The notes under the pieces were generated by a model that saw nothing but the letters and a program-made list of their open reading frames with translations, did no database searches and was not told where the DNA came from. A stretch of 42,686 nt of DNA from the NCBI GenBank assembly GCA_017404665.1, contig JAFRBX010000003.1, positions 1 through 42,686 on the forward strand, in the 5' to 3' direction. A program made the translations under genes and the position numbers. Source of the stretch: Ruminococcus sp. (GTDB lineage: Bacteria > Bacillota > Clostridia > Oscillospirales > Acutalibacteraceae). The stretch's first letter is position 1, and each line of letters opens with the position of its first letter. Positions 8,703-16,984 of the stretch are shown one piece after another.

Positions 8703-9137
8703 GTTTTTTCCTCCTTAGATATAATATATGAAAAGGATTTTACAAACCTTTTGAAGGTGAATATGAGCCTCCCTTTTCTAAGGGAGGTGCCCCGGACACG
8801 CGTGTCAAGGGGCGGAAGGTTGCTATTCATGGGGAAACGCTTCATCTTTTCTGATACGTTGTGTCACCCCCCAGTCACCGTGACATAAATATCCGGTGAC
8901 AGCCCTCTTAGGAAAGGGGGCCTTTAAGGCTTTCCGTGACCGCATACGCTGTTCACATATGTGGTCACGGACATGATAGTCGGCTGAACGGTTGGCCGTA
9001 CCGCTGTCGCCGTTTATCAACGTAATAAAAAATCTACACCCATTATTAGGTTTATTATAGCACAAACGATCTTGCTAATCAATCCAAAATATCGGCACCG
9101 TTTTTGTTTATTATGAACAAATGAATAAAATGGTCAA
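8703..9137. other. Gene-free stretch between the dockerin gene and alaS
   Basis: No supported gene is seen in this stretch. It holds the upstream region of the dockerin gene, a MITE-like inverted repeat at 8767-8926, and further hairpins. The hairpins include GTCACCG/CGGTGAC (8874-8880 with 8894-8900) and CCGTGACC/GGTCACGG (8934-8941 with 8963-8970). No convincing promoter hexamers were found for the dockerin gene, although its ribosome site (8706-8714) is strong. Confidence 0.6.
8767..8926. repeat. MITE-like element with degenerate terminal inverted repeats
   Basis: GCCTCCCTTTTCTAAGGGAG at the left end matches the reverse complement of the right end (GCCCCCTTTCCTAAGAGGGC) with few changes. 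The similarity continues inwards to a shared CCGG. Each end is itself a small hairpin (TCCCTT/AAGGGA on the left). There is no open frame inside, which fits a non-autonomous dispersed repeat. Copy number elsewhere in the genome cannot be seen. Confidence 0.55.
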
Positions 9138-9177
9138 ATAAGGGCTACTGCATACATTTTGCTGCAATAGCCCTTAT
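9138..9177 (-). terminator. Terminator after alaS
   Basis: A 15-bp stem (9138-9152 with 9163-9177) contains one G-U wobble in the leftward RNA and has a 10-base loop. T-rich sequence follows in the leftward direction. It lies about 20 bp beyond the alaS stop. Confidence 0.75.
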
Positions 9178-9196
9178 GCCAGTATTAGATTTTCGA

Positions 9197-11827
9197 TTAA
9201 TACAGTGATTTTTCTACGATGCCCTTTACGGCGTAGAGCGCTTCGTCAGCTTTGGTGATATCCTTACCGCCTGCCATGGCGATATCCGGCTTGCCGCCGC
9301 CGTTGCCGCCGGCGATCTGCGCGACAGCACGGACGATTTTGCCCGCTTTGAGTCCTTTGGCGATCGCTGCTTTGGTACACATACAGGCAAAGGTCAGCTT
9401 GCCGTCGTTGACAGAGGCGAGCACGGCTACGGCATCGTCGATTTCGTCGGCGATATTCAGACACATTTTGCGAAGCATGTCGGAAGTCGTGCCGCTGATT
9501 AGCGCGGTGATGACCTTGGTATCCCCTACCTTATCGGCGTTATCGATATATTCCTTGATCTGACTCTTAGCCATCTTCGCTTTGAGGGATTCGATCTCTT
9601 TTTCAGCTTCTTTCAGGCGATCCGCCATACGGACGGAGCCTTCAACGATCTCTAGCGGGTTGTTGATATGCATCGCTGCAGCCGCCTGTCCGATCATCAG
9701 GATCGCGTTGCCGAGATAACCGATCACATTGTATCCGGTAACCGCTTCGATACGGCGTACGCCTGCCGCTACGGAGCCCTCCTGCCTGATCTTGAACAAA
9801 CCGACCTTCGCGGTGTTGTCGACGTGAGTGCCGCCGCAGAATTCCTTACTGAAATCGCCTGCTTCTACAACACGAACGACTTCACCGTACTTTTCGCCGA
9901 AGAGCGCCATAGCGCCCTTTTTCTTGGCTTCTTCGATCGACATTTCGGTTGAGGTGACCGGAATACCGTCCAGAATGATATCGTTGACGCGCTTTTCGAC
10001 AGCGATAAGTTCCTCTGCCGTCATTGCAGAGAAATGAGTGAAGTCGAAACGGACGACGTCCTCGTTCACGAGCTGACCTGCCTGCTGGACATGGGTACCG
10101 AGCACTTCTCTGAGCGCCGCCTGCAGCAAGTGAGCGGCGGTGTGATTGCGCATGATCTCGCGGCGGCGTTCTGTATCGATAGCAGCGGTGACCTTGTCGC
10201 CGACGGCGATCGTACCGGTGCTGATCTCGCACATGTGCATAAATACGCCGGAAGCGTCCTTCAGAACATCGTCAACATCGATAGAGCAGTCGCCCGCCGC
10301 CAGCTCGCCGGTATCGGCAACCTGACCGCCGCTCTCGGCATAAAGCGGGGTGATATCGAGAACGATTACGACGGTATCGCCCTCCTGCGCACGGTCAACG
10401 CGCTCGCCGTCCTTGACAATTGCGAGCACCTTCGCCTCACATTCTGTCATATCATAGCCCACGAATTCGGTGGCGGGAATATCGGAGAGATCGACGGAAT
10501 CGCTGACCCACGCGTCAGCGCCGGCGTTCTTGCGCGCCTTGCGGGAGCGCTGCTTCTGCAGGAGCATCAGCTCGTGAAAGCGCTCAACGTCGACCTCGAT
10601 GCCCTTTTCCTCCAATATCTCGCGGGTCAGATCAATCGGGAAGCCGAAGGTATCGTTGAGCTTGAAGGCGTCCTCACCGCTGAGCACGCTGATGTCGTCG
10701 CTCTCAATGATACTTTGCAACATGTTCAAACCGGCGTCGATGGTCTTGGCGAAATTCTCTTCCTCAACCTGAATCAGTTTGGTGATGTACTCTTTCTTTT
10801 CGACCAGCTCGGGATACGCAGAGGCGTTCTCTTTGATAACGGTATCGCAGATCTGATACAGGAAGGGTTCGTTCCTGCCTAAGAGCCTGCCGTGACGAGC
10901 GGCTCTGCGGAGCAGACGGCGCAGGACATAGCCTCTGCCCTCGTTAGAAGGCATGACGCCGTCGGCAATCATAAAGGTAGTGGAGCGGATATGGTCGGTG
11001 ATGACGCGAAGGGATATATCCTTTTTGTCATCTTCGCCGTAGCTGACGCCCACGACCTGAGAAATGTGCTTCATGATGTTCTGCACGGTATCGACAAGGA
11101 ACAGGTTGTCGACGCCCTGCATCACGCAGGCAAGACGCTCCAGACCCATGCCGGTATCGATGTTTTTCTTAGCCATTTCGGTATAGTTGCCCTTGCCGTC
11201 GGATTCAAATTGGGAGAACACCAGGTTCCAAACTTCAACAAAGCGGTCGCACTCGCAGCCGACGTGACAATCGGGCTTGCCGCAGCCCTTTTCATCGCCG
11301 CGGTCGAAGTAGATCTCAGAGCAGGGACCGCAGGGACCGGAGCCGTGCTCCCAGAAGTTGTCCTCCTTCCCCATTCGCACCATATGGGAGGGATCGACGC
11401 CGACTTCTTTTGTCCAGATGTCATAGGCTTCGTCATCGTCCTGATAGATGGAGACATAGAGCTTATCGATTGGCATCTCAAGCTCTTTAGTGAAGAATTC
11501 CCACGCCCACGCGGTTGCCTCGTGCTTAAAGTAATCGCCGAAGGAGAAATTGCCCAGCATCTCAAAATAAGTGCCGTGGCGCGCGGTGATACCGACGCGC
11601 TCAATATCAGGAGTGCGGATGCACTTCTGACAGGTGGTCACACGCTTGCGCGGCGGAGTAACCTCGCCGGTGAAATACTTCTTCATCGGCGCCATACCGG
11701 AGTTGATCAGGAGCAGAGAGTTGTCATCCTTCGGGATCAGCGGAAAACTCGGAAGGCGAAGATGCCCCTTGCTCTCCATAAATGATAAGAATTTTTCTCT
11801 GAGTTCATTTAAACCCATGTACTGCAT
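9197..11827 (-). CDS. alaS: Alanyl-tRNA synthetase
   Basis: An 876-residue cytoplasmic enzyme that charges tRNA-Ala, of normal length. The class II catalytic core occupies about residues 1-240, with TARHGTYFEMLGNFSFGDYFK carrying motif 2. The editing domain shows the zinc-type motifs NHTAAHLLQ (H-x3-H) and CGGTHVDN (C-x3-H). The C-terminal oligomerization and tRNA-elbow domain ends with GGGKPDIAMAGGKD. The start has a GAGG ribosome site about nine bases upstream. The gene lies behind a T-box leader, so expression should rise when tRNA-Ala is uncharged. In Bacillus subtilis alaS is also a close neighbour of the mltG/U32 cluster, as here. Confidence 0.98.
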   Translation of the reverse strand: MQYMGLNELREKFLSFMESKGHLRLPSFPLIPKDDNSLLLINSGMAPMKKYFTGEVTPPRKRVTTCQKCIRTPDIERVGITARHGTYFEMLGNFSFGDYFKHEATAWAWEFFTKELEMPIDKLYVSIYQDDDEAYDIWTKEVGVDPSHMVRMGKEDNFWEHGSGPCGPCSEIYFDRGDEKGCGKPDCHVGCECDRFVEVWNLVFSQFESDGKGNYTEMAKKNIDTGMGLERLACVMQGVDNLFLVDTVQNIMKHISQVVGVSYGEDDKKDISLRVITDHIRSTTFMIADGVMPSNEGRGYVLRRLLRRAARHGRLLGRNEPFLYQICDTVIKENASAYPELVEKKEYITKLIQVEEENFAKTIDAGLNMLQSIIESDDISVLSGEDAFKLNDTFGFPIDLTREILEEKGIEVDVERFHELMLLQKQRSRKARKNAGADAWVSDSVDLSDIPATEFVGYDMTECEAKVLAIVKDGERVDRAQEGDTVVIVLDITPLYAESGGQVADTGELAAGDCSIDVDDVLKDASGVFMHMCEISTGTIAVGDKVTAAIDTERRREIMRNHTAAHLLQAALREVLGTHVQQAGQLVNEDVVRFDFTHFSAMTAEELIAVEKRVNDIILDGIPVTSTEMSIEEAKKKGAMALFGEKYGEVVRVVEAGDFSKEFCGGTHVDNTAKVGLFKIRQEGSVAAGVRRIEAVTGYNVIGYLGNAILMIGQAAAAMHINNPLEIVEGSVRMADRLKEAEKEIESLKAKMAKSQIKEYIDNADKVGDTKVITALISGTTSDMLRKMCLNIADEIDDAVAVLASVNDGKLTFACMCTKAAIAKGLKAGKIVRAVAQIAGGNGGGKPDIAMAGGKDITKADEALYAVKGIVEKSLY

Positions 11828-11851
11828 TTTTCATAACCTCACTTTGTATCA

Positions 11852-11889
11852 AATAATAAAAGCCTATCCCACTTAAGATGGGACAGGCT
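11852..11889 (-). terminator. T-box regulatory terminator
   Basis: A perfect 10-bp stem closes a nine-base loop and is followed leftwards by a T-rich tail (TTTATTATT). It competes with the antiterminator built around the T-box sequence at 11895-11906. Confidence 0.85.
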
Positions 11890-12069
11890 GACCTGCGGTA
11901 CCACCCAAATTGCCGTATCAATGATGCGACCACTCAGTTTCCTTTAACGCAGGAATACGCCGCGCTTTCGCGCAGAGGCTCCGGGGTAGCTGCGGATACT
12001 GCCCGTAAGGTCTCGCACCGACCGACCTTTCTCTGAACGGGGTCATAAACGCTCGTCCCTTCACAGCCA
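11852..12069 (-). ncRNA. T-box leader of alaS
   Basis: The leader RNA carries the conserved T-box GGGTGGTACCGC (reverse complement of 11895-11906), which pairs with the tRNA acceptor end. A terminator with stem AGCCTATCCC/GGGACAGGCT (11861-11870 with 11880-11889) and a T-rich tail follows. A Stem I-like region with an AGAGAAAGG bulge element lies upstream. A GCU at 11988-11990 (minus strand), followed by A, is a good candidate Ala specifier codon, but I did not fold the RNA. Known T-boxes let transcription continue when uncharged cognate tRNA binds. Confidence 0.93.
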
Positions 12070-12075
12070 AACAGT

Positions 12076-12104
12076 ATTATATATCGAACGATCGGGCTTG
12101 TCAA
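12076..12104 (-). promoter_or_regulatory. Perfect consensus sigma-A promoter of the alaS T-box
   Basis: On the minus strand TTGACA (12099-12104) and TATAAT (12076-12081) are exactly 17 bp apart. Both hexamers are full consensus. The expected start, near 12069, matches the 5' end of the T-box leader. A promoter this strong makes sense where control is by termination. Confidence 0.92.
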
Positions 12105-12190
12105 CCGATTTCGATCACAATTTTTTGAAAAGGCAAGATCATAACTATGAATATTTTGCAAGATTGATCTTGTATAAATAGCTTTGCTTT

Positions 12191-13411
12191 TCAATTCTTC
12201 TTACGGATAACGGAGCCTTCGGGGATGAACCTGTCTGCAGTCATATATAGCCGCTGCATGGGATGCGGTGCCGATGGGACCTCTTCCCCATCCTCGTTCA
12301 TCAATCGAAGACACTTGACCTCGAAAGAGAATCCATCAGGCGGAAGGATATCTAAGGTATCTCCGACAAGAAACTTATTGCGCTGGGTGACGACAGCGAC
12401 GTTTTCATCGTCGATGCTTTTCTCACAAACAGCTACCGCATTATAACGGCGAATATAACCGCCGCGCTCGGTCTCCTGACCGGGCTCTGTGAAGAAAAAG
12501 CCTGTCGAATACTCACGATGGCTGATTTTTTCGAGCTCTTCTCGTATCCATGGACTGAGGTGATAATCAGGTTCATCGATATGATCAAAGTATTCATCCA
12601 CGCCGTGTCGGTAAGCGTTTGTCGTCACACCGGTATAATAATAAGTTTTGGCTCTGCCCTCGATTTTAAAGCTGTTGACGCCAGCTTTTACCAGTTCAGG
12701 GATGTGCTCGATCATGCACAGATCGCGGGAATTGTACAGATAAGTGCCGTGATCATCCTCCAGCACCGGGAAAAATTGACCCTCGCGGTTTTCTTCCATC
12801 AGATGATATTTCCATCTGCACGGCTGCGCGCAGTCGCCGCGGTTGGCGTCGCGCCCTGCCATAAATGAAGATATCAGACATCGACCGGAAAAGGACACAC
12901 ACATCGCGCCGTGAACAAAGCACTCAATCTCCAGATCGTCCGGAATCTTTGTCCTCAGCTCTGCAATCTCGTCAAGGCGCATTTCACGCGCCAATACAAT
13001 GCGTTTAGCGCCCATGTTATACCATGCGTTCGCGGATTCGTAGTTGATGATGCCGCCCTGGGTTGAGATATGGCGCTCAACGTCGGGAGCATATTTTTTT
13101 GCCAACTCAAACACACCGAGATCGGCAATGATAAAAGCGTCAACGCCGCAATCCTGTGCCTGACGCAGAAACTCAGGCATTGGCGGGATATCTGCGTTGC
13201 GGGGCAGCGTGTTGCAGGTCAAATAGACTTTTCTGTTCAATGCATGCGCTTTCTCACAAGCAGATTTTATTTCTGCTAACGAAAAGTTTTTGGAAGCAGT
13301 GCGCATACCGAAGCTTTTTCCCGCAAGATACACGGCGTCCGCGCCAAAGCGCAACGCCGTGTCAAAGCTCTCCATATCGCCTGCAGGCGACAGGATCTCA
13401 GGTTTATTCAT
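12191..13411 (-). CDS. U32 peptidase-like protein, probable tRNA U34 hydroxylation factor
   Basis: A 406-residue cytoplasmic protein from the ATG at 13411 (MNKPEILSPAGDMESF). The longer open frame would add an unlikely Ile/Thr-rich stretch that is only mltG read in another frame. The U32 signature is present: ECFVHGAMCVSFSGRCLIS, then GDCAQPCRWKY, giving four cysteines likely to hold an iron-sulfur cluster. In Bacillus subtilis the homologues YrrN/YrrO (TrhP) lie beside the mltG homologue yrrL and make 5-hydroxyuridine in tRNA. That synteny favours this role over proteolysis. The start overlaps the end of mltG by 8 bp, implying translational coupling. The TrmR-like methyltransferase and second U32 gene of Bacillus are absent. 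Confidence 0.9.
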   Translation of the reverse strand: MNKPEILSPAGDMESFDTALRFGADAVYLAGKSFGMRTASKNFSLAEIKSACEKAHALNRKVYLTCNTLPRNADIPPMPEFLRQAQDCGVDAFIIADLGVFELAKKYAPDVERHISTQGGIINYESANAWYNMGAKRIVLAREMRLDEIAELRTKIPDDLEIECFVHGAMCVSFSGRCLISSFMAGRDANRGDCAQPCRWKYHLMEENREGQFFPVLEDDHGTYLYNSRDLCMIEHIPELVKAGVNSFKIEGRAKTYYYTGVTTNAYRHGVDEYFDHIDEPDYHLSPWIREELEKISHREYSTGFFFTEPGQETERGGYIRRYNAVAVCEKSIDDENVAVVTQRNKFLVGDTLDILPPDGFSFEVKCLRLMNEDGEEVPSAPHPMQRLYMTADRFIPEGSVIRKKN

Positions 13412-14933
13412 AGCCGTTATCTTCATCGTAGCCATAGTAGCCGTAATAGTCGTAATAATAATCGTAACCGTCGTAGTAATCGTTATCATTATTGACGGCA
13501 GTGGAACCGTTGGCGATCGCCTCGAGATACGCCTCATGTTCTTCGTTAGTCACGGAATAATAAGGCGTAGAGCCATTCTCGACCTTATCATGACAGAAGT
13601 ATAGATAATCGGTTTCAGACGGGTTGATCGCTGCCTTGATTGCCTCAATACCGGGATTGCAGACCGGACCGGCGGGTAAGCCGTCAAAGGTATAGGTATT
13701 GTAGGAGGAGTGGAAGCTGGAACGGATAGATTCGGGAACGTCCGCTTCCTTACGGTAGGGATAATACATCGTACTGTCACAGTCGAGTTTGGAAACACCA
13801 TATTCAGCGCCGTACTTCAGACGGTTATGTAAAATCGAGGAAATAATGTACATATCGTCGCGCGACGCAGCCTCAGCTTGAATGATAGAGGCGATCGTGA
13901 GAATTTCGTCGGTTGAATAGCCGGTCTCAGCCGCTTCATCTACTAAGGTCGATTTCTTAGAGTTGCTGAAATACTTTTCTTTATGAAGTACAATCTTGTT
14001 ATCGAAGTTATTCAGGAACTTGCTGATAACCGACTTGGGCGCTTCTCCGATATAGAAATCATACGTATCGGGGAACAGATAACCCTCCAACTTATAATAG
14101 CGATCGGAAACGTTTGTGATATCCTTAAGATAGGTAAAGTCGGTATCAAAATAATCGCTGTTGCACAGATCGAGGAAATCCTGGATATTACTGATAACGC
14201 CCTTCTCATGCAGAGTATCGGCAATTTCCAGCACACTCATGCCTTCCGTGATCTGCACAGTAACGATATCGGTGCGATTCACGTTGCTCTGCAGGAAATT
14301 GATAATGGCTTCATAATCCTTATCAGTCTCGATCTCAAAATCGCCCTGACGGAAGCCTTCGACGGATGAGGTGAAGGTCGCATAAAGCTTGAAGAATCCC
14401 GGCTGTTTGATTACGTTCGCCTGATAAAGCGTGTCAGCGACGTCATCCATGGAAGGATTCTCAGGAATATGGATTGTCACCTTAGTCGGATTATCCTCAC
14501 GAGAGATCGCCATCAGATCATTGATACCGACCAAAAGATACTGTGATAGCACAACAGCTACCAACACTACCATCGTGATCCATACAAATTTGAAAATACG
14601 GCGGTTGCGTTTTGCCTTGCTCTTCTCAATCAGCTTCTCTTCCTTTTTCTGCTGCTTGAGCGCTTTTTTGGAATCGCGCTCAATACGCTTCTTTGTATCG
14701 TTATCGGAATAAGAGTTGATTTCTCTGCTTTTTCTGCGGCGCCGACGATCGGAATCATCATGAGATACAGTTTCTTCAAAATTGGAAAAATCTATCGGTT
14801 CCTTTTGTTCGTCGGAATCATATTCACCGCGAATCGCTTTAAGATCGGCGGAACGTTTGAATTCCTCCATCTTTTTGCGGCGAGTTTCTTCTATCGACTC
14901 ATCGGGAAAAATATTGCGTGAACTATCGCTCAT
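13404..14933 (-). CDS. mltG: Endolytic murein transglycosylase
   Basis: A 509-residue membrane enzyme that cuts nascent glycan strands. The ATG at 14933 has a GGAG site nine bases upstream. The longest open frame would use a TTG further out without such support. The first ~110 residues are charged and cytoplasmic, rich in Lys/Arg, and are followed by one membrane segment (FVWITMVVLVAVVLSQYLLVG). The YceG domain contains IASIIQAEAAS with the catalytic glutamate region and YNTYTFDGLPAGPVCNPG. An unusual Tyr/Asp/Gly-rich tail of about 25 residues ends the protein. It overlaps the U32 gene. Bacillus yrrL has the same neighbourhood. Confidence 0.94.
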   Translation of the reverse strand: MSDSSRNIFPDESIEETRRKKMEEFKRSADLKAIRGEYDSDEQKEPIDFSNFEETVSHDDSDRRRRRKSREINSYSDNDTKKRIERDSKKALKQQKKEEKLIEKSKAKRNRRIFKFVWITMVVLVAVVLSQYLLVGINDLMAISREDNPTKVTIHIPENPSMDDVADTLYQANVIKQPGFFKLYATFTSSVEGFRQGDFEIETDKDYEAIINFLQSNVNRTDIVTVQITEGMSVLEIADTLHEKGVISNIQDFLDLCNSDYFDTDFTYLKDITNVSDRYYKLEGYLFPDTYDFYIGEAPKSVISKFLNNFDNKIVLHKEKYFSNSKKSTLVDEAAETGYSTDEILTIASIIQAEAASRDDMYIISSILHNRLKYGAEYGVSKLDCDSTMYYPYRKEADVPESIRSSFHSSYNTYTFDGLPAGPVCNPGIEAIKAAINPSETDYLYFCHDKVENGSTPYYSVTNEEHEAYLEAIANGSTAVNNDNDYYDGYDYYYDYYGYYGYDEDNGYE

Positions 14934-14982
14934 AGTTTCTTGCTCCAATCTGTAAAACAAACTGAATTGATTTCAGTATCGT

Positions 14983-15570
14983 TCACTTCATATATCGTGA
15001 AAAGCTATCCGTATAGATAACATCCATTTTAATGTCAAATGCCTCGCTGCGGATCGCAGGGATGATACTGTCAGAATAGCATAGGGCAGCCTTGATTCCG
15101 GGAAAGTCCTTCAAAAACCGATCATAGTAACCGCCGCCGAATCCAAGCCGGAAGCCCAGCATATCGCATGACAAGGCGGGACATACACACAGAGAATGAT
15201 GATCGGGAACAATCTCTTCACAACCTGACTTTGGTTCAAGGATGTCATATTTACCGCCGGCAACGTCCGATAAGGAATCGATACGGCGGAAAACCATTCG
15301 ATTATCATCGAGACAAACAGGAAATCCTACCTTTTTATGATTCGCCAACGCGGCATACATCAACATCGAGGTCGCAATCTCGTGATCTCGCGCCATGTAG
15401 AGTAGAACTGAATCCGCATTACGGTATTCGCGGCTGAACAATACCCGTGCCTGTATGTCTTGATCAAGCGCTTCTTTGCGTTTTTTATCGCTGCACAATA
15501 GTTTGCGCTGTTCCAAGAAGAATTCACGCAGATACGGCTTGGCGTCGGAAAGAGGATTTGATGTGCTCAT
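14983..15570 (-). CDS. 5-formyltetrahydrofolate cyclo-ligase
   Basis: A 195-residue cytoplasmic enzyme of the MTHFS/YgfA family, which converts 5-formyl-THF to 5,10-methenyl-THF with ATP. The family signature LGFGGGYYDRFL sits near residue 135, and the N-terminal REFFLEQRKLL helix is typical. The start at 15570 overlaps the stop of the DJ-1 gene as TGATG, suggesting coupled translation. An ATG two codons earlier (15576) is also possible. It links to the metF/metH one-carbon genes a few kilobases away, but lies in a different transcription unit. Confidence 0.93.
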   Translation of the reverse strand: MSTSNPLSDAKPYLREFFLEQRKLLCSDKKRKEALDQDIQARVLFSREYRNADSVLLYMARDHEIATSMLMYAALANHKKVGFPVCLDDNRMVFRRIDSLSDVAGGKYDILEPKSGCEEIVPDHHSLCVCPALSCDMLGFRLGFGGGYYDRFLKDFPGIKAALCYSDSIIPAIRSEAFDIKMDVIYTDSFSRYMK

Positions 15571-16109
15571 CAGCATTGCATGGAGGATGCGACTCGTTCT
15601 GCGGTCGACGCTCCCAGAACCGCTTCAGTGATCGCAAAGCCGAAATCCAGCGCGCATCCTGCGCCTTTTCCGGTGATAACTTTGCCGTCGACAACTGCTT
15701 TGTCTTTACAAACAGCAGCGCCGACTAGTTCATCTTCAAAGCCCGGGAAGCAGGTCGCCTTTTTGCCTTTGAGGATGCCCAAACGACCGAAAATCAACGG
15801 AGCTGCACATATAGCGCAAACAAACAAATCATGATTATATGCGTAAGATACCGTGTCTAAGATGCGCTGTTCGGCATACAGATTAGTAACGCCCGGCATA
15901 CCTCCCGGCAGTATCACGCCCTGCATATCCGTAACATCTTTCAATTCATTGATCGTTATATCAGCCGCTACGGAGATTTTATGTGATCCGGTAATGATCT
16001 TGTCACCGACACCTACGGTAGTGACAGCAATTCCGGCACGACGCAGGATATCGACGGTTGCTAAGGCTTCGATTTCTTCAAACCCGTCTGCTAAATAACA
16101 ATAAAACAT
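15570..16109 (-). CDS. DJ-1/PfpI family protein
   Basis: A 179-residue cytoplasmic protein with the DJ-1 fold. Conserved Glu is in GFEEIEAL near residue 10. The nucleophile elbow VCAICAAP near residue 100 carries the conserved reactive cysteine. Length (about 180) matches the YajL/ThiJ branch. Members have been linked to oxidative-stress protection, deglycation or chaperone roles. Which applies here cannot be told. It lies between tmk and the cyclo-ligase, overlapping the latter by one base at TGATG. Confidence 0.9.
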   Translation of the reverse strand: MFYCYLADGFEEIEALATVDILRRAGIAVTTVGVGDKIITGSHKISVAADITINELKDVTDMQGVILPGGMPGVTNLYAEQRILDTVSYAYNHDLFVCAICAAPLIFGRLGILKGKKATCFPGFEDELVGAAVCKDKAVVDGKVITGKGAGCALDFGFAITEAVLGASTAERVASSMQC

Positions 16110-16136
16110 GATTGTCCTCCTCGTTAGAATAATGGA

Positions 16137-16811
16137 TCAGGAATTATCAGCGACCAGCGAAAAGATGTCGCTGCCGATATCCTCTATCGAACGTATTTCA
16201 CCGTTACAGGTACAGTCGATCCGAACCCAGCCGAGGTTCTCGATCGCATATACAGCAGAGTCGCGGCAGCGCATCAGATAGGCAAAATCACGCTCATGGA
16301 TATCTTTTTTGCTTTCGTCACCCTGATATCTTCCGAAGATCAGCTTCTGACTGATTACAGGATCGACATCGAGAAAAACCACCATATCGGGAGCAGGAAG
16401 CTCCAAACGATTGTACTCAAAGTCAAAAAGCCAGTCGATATAGCTTTGTCGTTCCGGTTCGGGCACCTTTGCCATCTGATGGATGATATTCGAGGTAGTA
16501 TAACGGTCGGCTATGATGTAATCGTACTCTTCGTAATACTTTCTCCAAGTATTGATGTAAGAGGCAACGCGGTCGACCGCGTAAAATGATGAAGCGGCAT
16601 AGGCATTCACATCGTCGGGGTTGCTGCCCAGCCTGCCCGAAAGGTACATCTTTACCAGCGCCGAGCTGTCACTCTCATAGTCGGGAAAACTGATGGTACG
16701 AGACTTGAATCCTTTTTCGTTCAGGCGTTCGGCAAGCAGCTTGCTCTGCGTTGCCTTTCCCGAGCCGTCCAAGCCGTCGATCACGATCAATCTGCAATTA
16801 TTATTTGCCAT
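16137..16811 (-). CDS. tmk: Thymidylate kinase
   Basis: A 224-residue enzyme phosphorylating dTMP to dTDP. It starts with the P-loop DGLDGSGKATQSKLL (residues 11-25), where Ala stands in place of the usual Thr after GK. The DRYTTSNIIHQ motif near residue 95 matches the DR-x motif that positions dTMP. Length is slightly above the common 205-215. It is the first gene of an operon with DJ-1, cyclo-ligase, mltG and U32, and has a good promoter at 16873-16901. A related deoxynucleoside kinase is possible but less likely. Confidence 0.88.
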   Translation of the reverse strand: MANNNCRLIVIDGLDGSGKATQSKLLAERLNEKGFKSRTISFPDYESDSSALVKMYLSGRLGSNPDDVNAYAASSFYAVDRVASYINTWRKYYEEYDYIIADRYTTSNIIHQMAKVPEPERQSYIDWLFDFEYNRLELPAPDMVVFLDVDPVISQKLIFGRYQGDESKKDIHERDFAYLMRCRDSAVYAIENLGWVRIDCTCNGEIRSIEDIGSDIFSLVADNS

Positions 16812-16872
16812 TCATTCTCTCATTACTTATGCATCACAGCAAAAGTACATACTTTCCTTTTTAATCTTTAAT

Positions 16873-16901
16873 ATTGTATCATAAACGACAGGATTATTCA
16901 A
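16873..16901 (-). promoter_or_regulatory. Promoter of the tmk-mltG-U32 operon
   Basis: On the minus strand TTGAAT (16896-16901) and TACAAT (16873-16878) are 17 bp apart, with TG one base before the -10 (extended -10). The leader to the tmk ATG is about 55 bases. Confidence 0.78.
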
Positions 16902-16984
16902 TAGCAAGTTTGTAACCAATTTATGTCTGCTCACAATATCTCTTCGTCTGATCGTTTGAGCAAAACAGCCGCTATATGTTCAGA

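Noticed and set aside
10034-11785. Plus-strand open frames of 282 and 297 codons opposite alaS
   Set aside because: alaS is unmistakable on the minus strand. These are shadows of its codon bias.
11934-12194. Minus-strand 86-codon frame upstream of alaS
   Set aside because: It coincides with the T-box leader RNA, whose conserved sequence and structure explain the region.
13412-13537. Longer N terminus for the U32 protein
   Set aside because: The extra 42 residues are Ile/Thr/Met-rich and come from reading the mltG tail in another frame. The family N terminus starts at 13411.
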